Of a stretch of DNA of 6,910 nucleotides, positions 1-5,015 are shown one piece after another (the first letter of the stretch is position 1; every line of letters begins with the position of its first letter). The notes beneath the pieces are model-generated. The model was given only the letters and a program-made list of their open reading frames with translations. It did not search any database and was not told the DNA's origin. The DNA comes from Sutterella sp. Lineage in GTDB: Bacteria > Pseudomonadota > Gammaproteobacteria > Burkholderiales > Burkholderiaceae_F. The stretch spans positions 10,068 to 16,977 of the forward strand of contig DNLN01000153.1 of assembly GCA_003488465.1 (NCBI GenBank), read 5' to 3'. The position numbers and the translations under genes are program-made.

Positions 1-82
1 GCGGCTCGCTTGTTGCAGGGAGATTTTGCAAAGGAAGTCAACCCCGGATTTTGTCATTTTCCTAGGGTTTACCCTTATTACC

Positions 83-137
83 CCATCCTCGGATTAATCC
101 GTCCGTCAGAGACGCTTCGGCCCTTCGGATGGTTTTT
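83..137 (+). terminator. Possible plus-strand terminator, weak
   Basis: CCATCC (83-88) can pair with GGATGG (127-132), followed directly by TTTTT (133-137). The loop is long (38 nt) and itself contains a short stem (CGTC/GACG, 104-114) and an alternative pairing ATCCG/CGGAT (97-101 with 126-130). A plus-strand gene ending left of the window could use it, but no such gene is visible. The weak stem makes this tentative. Confidence 0.22.
90..101. repeat. 12-bp perfect palindrome CGGATTAATCCG
   Basis: CGGATTAATCCG reads the same on both strands. Palindromes of this size are typical half-site pairs for dimeric regulators. It lies about 55 bp beyond the stop codon of the membrane protein gene, so if it is an operator it more likely serves a gene left of the window. 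Chance occurrence is quite possible. Confidence 0.3.
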
Positions 138-154
138 CGGCTGATAGGAGCCGT

Positions 155-559
155 TCAGACCCCTTCCTCATTGACGAGCTTGTACCAGCCCCAGCACACG
201 CGGTAGCCCACCCAGACGCCCAGAACGGCAAATCCGATGAACCACAGTGCGAACCCGATTGCGATGAAGGACAGGATGAATCCCAGCACCGCCACGAAGA
301 GCGTCCAGAGGAACCCGTAGAACACCGTCCTTAACTGCCAGGCGAAGTGACTGTCGACGTACGTGCCCCGTGCGTCGGACCTCAGGAACAGATTGAGAAG
401 CACCGCTGCAACCGCAGGCCAGCTGAAAAGGAATGCCCCGATCACCGAGCCCCCGGCGGCAATGCCGATGAGAATCGACAACGCATGGAGCGCATAGACG
501 ATCTTTGCGACCGTGATGATCGAGCGCTTGGGCGCGCCACCAACGATGATGTCTTGCAT
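155..559 (-). CDS. Small four-helix inner-membrane protein, DUF4870-like
   Basis: The predicted 134-residue protein is very hydrophobic, with about four membrane segments (roughly residues 14-35, 38-59, 78-101 and 103-120) and a short cytosolic-looking C-terminal tail (WYKLVNEEGV). Between helices 2 and 3 it has a polar stretch, DARGTYVDSHFAWQLRT. This 'SHF-WQ-RT' signature is one I associate with the small uncharacterised DUF4870-like membrane proteins of betaproteobacteria. The biochemical role is unknown. I chose the ATG at 559 rather than the ATG at 583: the inner ATG has GAGG nine bases upstream, while the outer one (8 residues longer) has no ribosome binding site. The gene follows the DUF3597 gene on the same strand, but a terminator and several inverted repeats lie between them, so it probably has its own promoter. 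Coding identity is fairly secure; the family name is moderately so. Confidence 0.75.
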   Translation of the reverse strand: MQDIIVGGAPKRSIITVAKIVYALHALSILIGIAAGGSVIGAFLFSWPAVAAVLLNLFLRSDARGTYVDSHFAWQLRTVFYGFLWTLFVAVLGFILSFIAIGFALWFIGFAVLGVWVGYRVCWGWYKLVNEEGV

Positions 560-615
560 TTCCGGGACCCTCGAAAGAAACATTTGGGAACGCCCGCTAC
601 CTTACCGCAGACGCG

Positions 616-644
616 CCGCTCCCCGCGGAGCGGTTTTGCAAAAC
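616..644. repeat. GC hairpin abutting palindrome GTTTTGCAAAAC
   Basis: CCGCTCC (616-622) pairs perfectly with GGAGCGG (627-633) across a CCGC loop. It is followed by TTTT on the plus strand and runs into the 12-bp palindrome GTTTTGCAAAAC (633-644). Read on the plus strand it has the shape of an intrinsic terminator, but no plus-strand gene precedes it. Read on the minus strand it lies about 57 bp upstream of the membrane protein start, where it could be an operator, a leader hairpin, or a barrier against antisense transcription. TTTGCAAA also occurs near base 25. Confidence 0.45.
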
Positions 645-660
645 TTCCGCTGAAAGTTTT
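640..660. repeat. AT-rich inverted repeat AAAACTT/AAGTTTT
   Basis: AAAACTT (640-646) and AAGTTTT (654-660) form a perfect 7-bp inverted repeat around a 7-base spacer. It shares bases with the palindrome at 633-644, so the two structures are mutually exclusive in RNA. It may be a regulator site upstream of the membrane protein gene or an extra terminator element behind the DUF3597 gene. Confidence 0.35.
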
Positions 661-679
661 TCGATTTGTAGCAGGCAGC

Positions 680-720
680 AAAAACCGGGCCGGCGCGGAA
701 ACCGCGAATCACAGCCCGGT
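680..720 (-). terminator. Rho-independent terminator of the DUF3597 gene
   Basis: On the minus strand ACCGGGC (720 to 714) pairs with GCCCGGT (690 to 684). The T closing the stem begins a TTTTT run (684 to 680). A second hairpin nests in the loop: CGCGG (694-698) with CCGCG (702-706) around three bases. The gene's stop codon is at 772-774, so this lies about 50 bp downstream, as expected for its terminator. Confidence 0.7.
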
Positions 721-734
721 CTTGGCTTTACAAG

Positions 735-763
735 CCTGCGGGGCGCGTAACCGCCCCCGCAGG
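735..763 (-). repeat. Strong GC hairpin just past the DUF3597 stop codon
   Basis: CCTGCGGGG (735-743) pairs perfectly with CCCCGCAGG (755-763), nine base pairs. A further GCG/CGC pairing (745-747 with 752-754) sits inside after a one-base bulge. It starts 8 bp after the stop codon on the minus strand but has no T tract. It may protect the 3' end of the mRNA or act in tandem with the terminator at 680-720. Confidence 0.55.
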
Positions 764-771
764 GGATGCGC

Positions 772-1179
772 TTAGTCGAGGAGATCGGCCGGCACCTTGC
801 CGCCATTTTCGGCGAGCTTCTTCATCACGGCCTTGTGCAGCCAGATGTTCATCTTGGAATAGTCGCCGCCGATCAGTTCGGCCGGGCAGTTGAGTTCCTG
901 GGCAAGCGCCTTGCGGTTGGCCAGCGAGGAGTCGATTCCGAGCAGCTTCATGAGGTCGACGATGGAGGTCTTCCAGTTGAGCTTCTGGGGATTGGCCTTG
1001 GCAAGCGCCTCGCACACGGCGACGACGTCCACGGGCTCGACGGCAGCGGCGGGAGCGGCAGCCTGCTCAACAGCGGCGGGAACCTCGGCAGCCTTGGCCG
1101 AACCAGAACCCGTCACGACAGCCACGGCCTTGTCCTTGAGCATGCCGAGCTTTTGCATGAAAGAAGAGAAAACACCCAT
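772..1179 (-). CDS. DUF3597 domain protein
   Basis: This 135-residue soluble protein has three parts: a short amphipathic N-terminus (1-24, starting MGVFSSFMQKLG), an Ala/Val/Pro-rich flexible linker (about 26-50), and a compact C-terminal domain (about 50-135). That last part matches what I know of the DUF3597 family: 'LNWKTSIVDLMKLLGID', an 'NRKALAQELN' stretch and an 'NIWLHKAVMKKLAENGG' helix. Full length is about normal for the family. The function is unknown and no catalytic residues are apparent. The start is well supported by AAGGAG six bases before the ATG. The gene is divergent from the response regulator, has a TATAAT box about 50 bp upstream, and ends in a clear terminator, so it is likely a single-gene transcript. 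It has no signal peptide or membrane segment, so it is probably cytosolic. Confidence 0.85.
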   Translation of the reverse strand: MGVFSSFMQKLGMLKDKAVAVVTGSGSAKAAEVPAAVEQAAAPAAAVEPVDVVAVCEALAKANPQKLNWKTSIVDLMKLLGIDSSLANRKALAQELNCPAELIGGDYSKMNIWLHKAVMKKLAENGGKVPADLLD

Positions 1180-1228
1180 TTTTTACTCCTTAAATAAATG
1201 ATTTCCGCAATTGCTGCGGTCGTTCGGG

Positions 1229-1257
1229 ATTATAGGCGCGCACCGGGCGTCCGATTT
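1229..1257 (-). promoter_or_regulatory. Candidate sigma-70 promoter of the DUF3597 gene
   Basis: A perfect TATAAT lies on the minus strand at 1234 to 1229. It would place the transcription start near 1222 and give a leader of roughly 40 bases. The -35 region about 17 bases further upstream (AAATCG, 1257 to 1252) matches the consensus poorly, so the promoter may depend on an activator. The neighbouring divergent response regulator is an obvious but unproven candidate. Confidence 0.5.
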
Positions 1258-1287
1258 TGCGCGTTTGGCTATGCCTCGGGGTATCAT
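1257..1287 (+). promoter_or_regulatory. Weak candidate promoter of the two-component operon
   Basis: TTGCGC (1257-1262) and TATCAT (1282-1287) are separated by 19 bases. This is the best sigma-70-like pair I find between the divergent start codons on the plus strand. The spacing is longer than ideal. It would give a leader of about 60 bases before the ATG at 1357. Treat as tentative. Confidence 0.25.
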
Positions 1288-1356
1288 TTCGCCATGCCTA
1301 TCGGTGCCGCGAAGAAGATCATCCATTCGCGGGCTTTGTTTTGCCAAGGATTTTCC

Positions 1357-2013
1357 ATGCGTATTCTGCTTGTTGAAGACGATCAGATGATCGGTGACAG
1401 CGTTGTGGACGGGCTCAAGGCCGAGGGGTATGCCGTCGACTGGGTTCAGGACGGCAATTCGGCCATCATCGCCCTGCGCACGACCCCCTTCTCCCTGATG
1501 ATTCTCGATCTGGGGCTGCCCGGCAAGGACGGCCTTACCGTGCTGCGCGAAGCCCGCGCCCAGAAGATGCATCTGCCGGTGCTCGTCACCACGGCCCGGG
1601 ATACGGTGCAGGACCGCGTGCAGGGTCTGGACGCCGGCGCGGATGACTATCTCGTGAAGCCCTATGACCTCGACGAGCTCTCGGCACGCATCCGCGCATT
1701 GCTTCGCCGCTCGGCGGGCCGCAGCGAACCCACGATCGAGCGCGGCAAGCTGCTCATCCGCCCCGAAACGCGTGAAGTCTTCTTTGACGGACAGCCGATC
1801 CTGCTTTCGAGCAAGGAGTACGCACTGCTCGTCGCGCTTGCCGACCGGCCGGGCGTCGTGCTCTCCCGCGGTCAGCTCGAGGAGAAGCTCTACAACTGGG
1901 ACTCCACGGTGGGCTCGAACGCGATCGAAGTGCACATCCACCACCTGAGGAAAAAGTTGAGCAACGATGCCATCAAGACCGTGCGCGGCGTCGGCTATCT
2001 GCTTGAGACATAG
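1357..2013 (+). CDS. OmpR/PhoB-family response regulator, QseB-like
   Basis: This 218-residue DNA-binding regulator is the output half of a two-component system. The receiver domain (1-118) has the acidic pair D8/D9, phosphoacceptor D51 in 'LDLGLPGKDG', the switch Thr T79 and the conserved Lys K101 in 'VKPYDLDEL'. The C-terminal winged-helix domain (about 128-217) carries the family signatures 'LSSKEYALL', 'LYNWDSTVGSNAIEVHIHHL' and 'IKTVRGVGYLL'. These resemble QseB of enterobacteria and its PmrA/TctD-like relatives, but the exact orthologue and target genes cannot be told from sequence. The open frame extends upstream to 1198; I chose the ATG at 1357 because AAGGA lies six bases before it and 'MRILLVEDD' is the usual family start. 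The kinase gene begins six bases after the stop, so the pair is almost certainly one operon. Regulators of this type often control their own promoter. Confidence 0.93.
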   Translation: MRILLVEDDQMIGDSVVDGLKAEGYAVDWVQDGNSAIIALRTTPFSLMILDLGLPGKDGLTVLREARAQKMHLPVLVTTARDTVQDRVQGLDAGADDYLVKPYDLDELSARIRALLRRSAGRSEPTIERGKLLIRPETREVFFDGQPILLSSKEYALLVALADRPGVVLSRGQLEEKLYNWDSTVGSNAIEVHIHHLRKKLSNDAIKTVRGVGYLLET

Positions 2014-2019
2014 CCCGCG

Positions 2020-3360
2020 ATGGCTCTGAGCATCCGCGCCCGCATCGTCTTCTCCCTGGTCACGGCGCTTGCCGTGACCGGAGTCGTGGCGGCCGTCGCC
2101 ACGTATTTCTCCGCCAAGGCCGCCTTCTCCGAACTCTTTGACTCGGAACTGCGCAGCACGGCGCTTCAAATCGTCGCACGGCATTCGACCGACATCAGCA
2201 ACATCACGCTTGTCGGCCAGAGTCCGCAGCAGGAATTTCTCATCCAGATCTATGACGCCCGCGAGGATCAGCTCTACCAGTCCCGCGACGCGAGCCCGAT
2301 TCCGCTTCCCGACAGCGAAGGCTTTTCCGAAGTTACCGACGAGCAGGGCAAGACCTGGCGCGTCTTTGCCGTGGCGAGCGGCGCACGCGTCGTGCAGGCC
2401 GCGCAGCCCGTGCAAGTGCGAAAGGCGCTCGCCACCAAGGCTTCACTGCACCTGCTGCAACCCCTTGTAATCGCGTTCTTTTTCCTCGCGATCGCGATTT
2501 GGTTCGTGATCGTGCATGCGCTAAGCAGCCTGAACCATGCAGCCAAGGAAGTGGAGAGCCGCACGCCAAGTTCGCTCGACCCGATTCCGAGCGAGGGGAT
2601 GCCGCGCGAAGTGCGCAGCCTCGTTCTTGCCATCAACGCGCTTCTTGAGCGGCTCTCGGCAAGCCTCACGGCCCAGCAGCGCTTTGCTTCGGACGCAGCC
2701 CATGAACTGCGCACGCCGCTCGCGGCAATCAAGCTGCAGGGGCAGCTTCTGGCCCGCGCAAAGACCGACGAGGACCGCGCGAAGTACTCCGAGCGCCTGC
2801 AGCAGGGCATTGCCCGGGCAACGCGCCTCGTGCAGCAACTCCTCACCATCGCGCGCCTTGATCCCGAGGCAAAAAAGCCCCTGAGCGAAGTTGATCTTGC
2901 CGAACTCGCCCTGAGCGTGCACATGGATCTCGAGCCCCTTGCCGAGGGCAAGAACATCACGCTCACGGCAAAAACCTCCCCGGTCAGCCTCATGGGAATG
3001 CCGGACGCGCTGCGCCTACTGATCACCAACCTCTCGGACAATGCATTGCGCTACACGCCCGAGGGCGGCCGCATCGAGATCAGCGTTGCCTCCGTGGGAA
3101 CCTCGGCCCGGATCGAGGTTGCCGACAGCGGTCCGGGAATTCCCCCCGAAGAGCGCGCTCGCGTGTTCGAGCGCTTTTACCGCGCCCTCGGCACCAAAGT
3201 GTCTGGAACCGGTCTCGGGCTTGCAATCGTGCATCGAATCGTTGAACTTCACGGCGGTAAAATTCAGATCGAAGACGGCCTTGAGCGGGCTGACGGCTCT
3301 GGCTTCGGAGCGCGGTTCGTAGTCGAGATTCCTCTTGAACCTTCTGTCGCCCTCGACTAA
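2020..3360 (+). CDS. Membrane sensor histidine kinase, QseC-like
   Basis: This 446-residue inner-membrane kinase is the partner of the upstream regulator. Order of parts: TM1 (about 8-30); a periplasmic sensor of about 115 residues starting 'ELFDSELRSTA', like the N-terminal domain of QseC/TctE-type kinases; TM2 (about 146-168); a HAMP-like linker ending near 217; the dimerisation helix with phospho-acceptor H228 in 'SDAAHELRTPL'; and the ATPase domain with N box (N337 to N341, 'NLSDNALRY'), D369 in 'DSGPGI', F box 'VFERFYR' and G2 box 'GTGLGLAIV' (396-404). All catalytic motifs are intact, so it should be active as kinase and probably phosphatase. QseC of E. coli is of similar length (449). 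The ligand cannot be inferred; I would not assume catecholamine sensing. No good ribosome binding site precedes the ATG, and the six-base gap suggests translational coupling to the regulator. Confidence 0.93.
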   Translation: MALSIRARIVFSLVTALAVTGVVAAVATYFSAKAAFSELFDSELRSTALQIVARHSTDISNITLVGQSPQQEFLIQIYDAREDQLYQSRDASPIPLPDSEGFSEVTDEQGKTWRVFAVASGARVVQAAQPVQVRKALATKASLHLLQPLVIAFFFLAIAIWFVIVHALSSLNHAAKEVESRTPSSLDPIPSEGMPREVRSLVLAINALLERLSASLTAQQRFASDAAHELRTPLAAIKLQGQLLARAKTDEDRAKYSERLQQGIARATRLVQQLLTIARLDPEAKKPLSEVDLAELALSVHMDLEPLAEGKNITLTAKTSPVSLMGMPDALRLLITNLSDNALRYTPEGGRIEISVASVGTSARIEVADSGPGIPPEERARVFERFYRALGTKVSGTGLGLAIVHRIVELHGGKIQIEDGLERADGSGFGARFVVEIPLEPSVALD

Positions 3361-3381
3361 CCGTCTGACTTCAAGCGGCGG

Positions 3382-3387
3382 CATAAT
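3382..3387 (+). promoter_or_regulatory. Possible -10 box before the M20 peptidase gene
   Basis: CATAAT lies in the 96-bp gap between the kinase and peptidase genes. No recognisable -35 is present at the right distance. It is followed by a small GC hairpin, GGCGC-TTC-GCGCC (3400-3412), with no T run. The peptidase may have its own promoter here or be read through from the two-component operon. Confidence 0.2.
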
Positions 3388-3456
3388 CCCTGCGCATCTG
3401 GCGCTTCGCGCCTATCGCGCGCCCTTACTTTCTCAAAAAAAGGAGCTTCAAGCATC

Positions 3457-4569
3457 ATGCTGGAATCGTATTTGAAGGATTTGAGTGAACTCGTCAATCT
3501 GGACTGCGGTACGGCCAATCCCGCAGGCGTCACCAAGGCCGCCGAGATCATGAAGCGGCATTACGACTCGATCGGCTTTCACACCGAACTCGTGGATCTG
3601 GGGCCTGAGGTAGGCAAGGGGCTGTTTGCCACCAACAAGCCGGGCGCCGATCACTACGACATCCTCTTTAACGCGCATCTCGATACGGTCTTCCCGGACG
3701 GGACGGCCGCCGCCCGGCCGATGTCCCGGGACGGAAACGAAGTGCACGGCCCCGGATGCTCGGACTGCAAGAGCGGCGTGCTTGCGATCTTCTACGCCAT
3801 CCGCGCCGCCCGCCCAGAGGATCTTGAGCGCCTTGCGATCGCGGTCTGCCACAATCCCGACGAGGAGACGAGCTCCACGCATTCCTCCAAGTGGCTCGAG
3901 AGCGTCGCCAGAAAGAGCACCCGCGCGCTCGTGTGCGAAGCGGCCCGCCCGAACGGCGCGCTCGTTCGCTCAAGGAAAGGCTCCGGAACGTACTTCGCCA
4001 CGTTCCACGGCGTGAGCGCTCACGCTGGAAACAATCCCGCAGCCGGGCGCTCGGCGGTCATGGCCGCCTGCCGCTTCTGCCTTGAGGTCGTCAAGCTCCA
4101 GGATCCCGACGGCAAGGGCACGACGGTCAATGTGGGTTCGATCAAGGGCGGCTCAGCCTCGAACGTCATCCCCGACACCTGCACGGTGGCGATCGACACG
4201 CGCTGCTGGCGCGACGAAGACGGCGACGAGGTGGATCGCGGATTGCGCGAACTTGCAACCCGCAACTGGGGCGAAGACATCACGGTCGAACTCCGCTGCC
4301 AGGCACGCATCCCTGCGATGCCCTATACCGAAGCAACCAAGGAGCTCGCCGCACAGATCACGCAGGCAGCCAAGATGGCAGGCTTTGAAGCGAGCTGGGT
4401 CGATGCGGGCGGCGCCTCCGACGCATGCCACATCGCCCGAACCGGCACTCCGGTGCTGGACGGCGTGGGCCCGGCGGGCGGCGCATTTCACTCCGACAAG
4501 GAATTCCTCCTTGTCGACACGATCGAAAACCGCACGGCCATGATGACGAAGTTCCTCTCGCTCATCTGA
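3457..4569 (+). CDS. M20-family zinc metallopeptidase, CPG2-like
   Basis: This 370-residue cytosolic di-zinc hydrolase belongs to the M20 group (carboxypeptidase G2, ArgE, DapE, PepT relatives). It should cleave an amide bond next to a free carboxylate; the substrate cannot be assigned. Active-site residues are all in place: H74 and D76 in 'AHLDTVF', bridging D103 in 'GPGCSDCKSG', catalytic base E136 and zinc ligand E137 in 'NPDEETSS', E161 in 'VCEAARP', and H345 in 'GGAFHSDKEF'. The dimerisation lid (about 175-280) includes H189 in 'HGVSAHAGNNPAAGR', a conserved substrate-binding region. There is no signal peptide, so unlike exported CPG2 it acts in the cytosol. AAGGAG 11 bases before the ATG supports the start. 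Unusually many cysteines occur, two of them flanking D103. The gene follows the kinase by 96 bp and precedes the XRE gene by 58 bp. Family is certain; function could be peptide or acyl-amino-acid turnover. Confidence 0.9.
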   Translation: MLESYLKDLSELVNLDCGTANPAGVTKAAEIMKRHYDSIGFHTELVDLGPEVGKGLFATNKPGADHYDILFNAHLDTVFPDGTAAARPMSRDGNEVHGPGCSDCKSGVLAIFYAIRAARPEDLERLAIAVCHNPDEETSSTHSSKWLESVARKSTRALVCEAARPNGALVRSRKGSGTYFATFHGVSAHAGNNPAAGRSAVMAACRFCLEVVKLQDPDGKGTTVNVGSIKGGSASNVIPDTCTVAIDTRCWRDEDGDEVDRGLRELATRNWGEDITVELRCQARIPAMPYTEATKELAAQITQAAKMAGFEASWVDAGGASDACHIARTGTPVLDGVGPAGGAFHSDKEFLLVDTIENRTAMMTKFLSLI

Positions 4570-4578
4570 CGCTCCTCT

Positions 4579-4610
4579 GCGCACCGGCTAGGGACGCCCT
4601 GCCGGTGCGC
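4579..4610 (+). terminator. Long GC hairpin between peptidase and XRE genes
   Basis: GCGCACCGGC (4579-4588) pairs perfectly with GCCGGTGCGC (4601-4610). AGGG (4590-4593) pairs with CCCT (4597-4600) inside, giving 14 base pairs with one bulged T. It begins ten bases after the peptidase stop codon. There is no T tract (TTCAATC follows), so as an intrinsic terminator it is imperfect. It ends only 17 bases before the XRE start codon and could instead set the relative expression of the two genes or stabilise the upstream mRNA. Confidence 0.45.
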
Positions 4611-4627
4611 TTCAATCGAAAGAGACG

Positions 4628-4864
4628 ATGCCGGTTCGAGAGTTTTCAGCAGATGTTCCCGCGTGGGCCAAGCGCGTTGCGAGCGCAATCTATGTCGCGC
4701 GTCTGCGCGCCGGGCTCACGCAAGCCGAACTCGCCCAAAGGGCCGGCGTGCGGCAGGCGACCGTAAGCCAGGCCGAGAACGACCCTTCTGCAATGCGCCT
4801 TGCTACGCTTGAGAGAATCCTCAGCGCCCTGCAACTCACGCTCACTCCCGTCCAAGCCCTGTAA
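4628..4864 (+). CDS. Small XRE-family regulator, HipB-like, solitary
   Basis: This 78-residue DNA-binding protein consists almost only of a Cro/C1-type helix-turn-helix (about 18-70): 'RLRAGLTQAELAQRAG' then the recognition helix 'VRQATVSQAEN'. The end, 'MRLATLERILSALQLTLTP', closely follows the pattern of HipB-type antitoxins ('TTLTTFFKILQSLELSMTL' in E. coli HipB). HipB represses its operon and neutralises the kinase toxin HipA, normally encoded next to it. Here no HipA follows: the next gene is the DegP-like protease. So it may be an orphan antitoxin or simply a small repressor. The ATG is the first possible start after the in-frame stop at 4589-4591; it has only a weak AGAGA-type ribosome binding site. 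A 19-bp dyad overlaps its stop codon. The HTH call is secure; the HipB relationship is a pattern judgement. Confidence 0.85.
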   Translation: MPVREFSADVPAWAKRVASAIYVARLRAGLTQAELAQRAGVRQATVSQAENDPSAMRLATLERILSALQLTLTPVQAL

Positions 4865-4878
4865 CAAGCTCTGTTACA
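4860..4878. repeat. 19-bp dyad TGTAACA-N5-TGTTACA, possible operator
   Basis: Two perfect 7-base arms, TGTAACA (4860-4866) and TGTTACA (4872-4878), flank AGCTC. The left arm contains the TAA stop codon of the XRE gene. Size and symmetry fit a binding site for a small dimeric HTH protein such as the one encoded just upstream. It lies about 35 bp before the proposed -35 element of the protease gene. As an RNA hairpin it is AT-rich and has no U tract, so it is a poor terminator. Confidence 0.45.
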
Positions 4879-4887
4879 AATTTAACG

Positions 4888-4902
4888 GAGCTGTTTCAGC
4901 TC
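4888..4902. repeat. Inverted repeat GAGCTG-TTT-CAGCTC
   Basis: A perfect 6-bp inverted repeat with a three-base loop lies between the 19-bp dyad and the proposed protease promoter. It could form a small RNA hairpin behind the XRE gene or be a second operator. There is no T run after it. Confidence 0.35.
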
Positions 4903-4913
4903 GACATTGCCCC

Positions 4914-4943
4914 GTAACTTCTTGACGCGTCATTTTCGTCTAT
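4914..4943 (+). promoter_or_regulatory. Candidate sigma-E-type promoter of the DegP-like gene
   Basis: GTAACTT (4914-4920) differs by one base from the sigma-E -35 consensus GGAACTT. Seventeen bases later comes GTCTAT (4938-4943), comparable to the sigma-E -10 (GTC-A type). Transcription would start near 4950, leaving a leader of about 66 bases. In E. coli degP is a classic sigma-E target, which supports the reading. A competing sigma-70 -35, TTGACG (4922-4927), overlaps it but lacks a good -10 at 16-18 bases. Confidence 0.4.
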
Positions 4944-4960
4944 CGTTACCCCCGTCATCG

Positions 4961-4989
4961 GCGGAGGGCGCACTGTCTGCGCACTCCGC
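4961..4989 (+). other. Leader hairpin upstream of the DegP-like gene
   Basis: GCGGAG (4961-4966) pairs with CTCCGC (4984-4989). After a single G-A mismatch, GCGCA (4968-4972) pairs with TGCGC (4978-4982), closing on a CTGTC loop: eleven base pairs in all. It would lie in the 5' untranslated region and ends 15 bases before the GGAG ribosome binding site (5005-5008), which it leaves free. It has no U tract. Possible roles are mRNA stabilisation or a protein or RNA contact. Confidence 0.45.
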
Positions 4990-5015
4990 TTCGCAGAAGA
5001 TTTCGGAGTTCATTC

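Larger units (their letters stand above)
1..154. other. Non-coding left edge, no gene recognised
   Basis: This stretch lies downstream of the minus-strand membrane protein gene and looks intergenic. One plus-strand frame stays open from base 1 to about 143, but its translation (rich in Pro, Phe and Tyr, with no domain I recognise) does not look like a protein, and the other two plus frames stop at about 65 and 97. It contains the 12-bp palindrome at 90-101 and a possible plus-strand hairpin with a T run ending at 137. I see no clear promoter. Confidence 0.5.

Noticed and set aside
347..775. 142-codon plus-strand open frame
   Set aside because: It overlaps the membrane protein gene and runs through the terminator and hairpins. 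Its composition (Arg, Pro, Asn, Cys) is not protein-like and it has no ribosome binding site that I can see.
1198..1356. N-terminal extension of 53 codons on the response regulator
   Set aside because: The family starts at 'MRILLVEDD', and the ATG at 1357 has AAGGA at good distance. The extension would also cover the divergent promoter region.
1183..2415. 410-codon open frame on the minus strand
   Set aside because: It lies opposite the response regulator and the start of the kinase, both with intact catalytic motifs. The translation is rich in Arg, Gly, Asp and His with no recognisable domain, as expected for an antisense frame in GC-rich DNA.
2020..3360. Assignment as a catecholamine or autoinducer-3 sensor
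   Set aside because: Similarity to QseC lies mainly in the general layout and kinase core; the periplasmic sensor is too divergent to assign a ligand by eye.
4961..4989. RNA thermometer for the protease gene
   Set aside because: The stem is very GC-rich and does not cover the GGAG ribosome binding site, so melting it with modest heat to expose the site is implausible.
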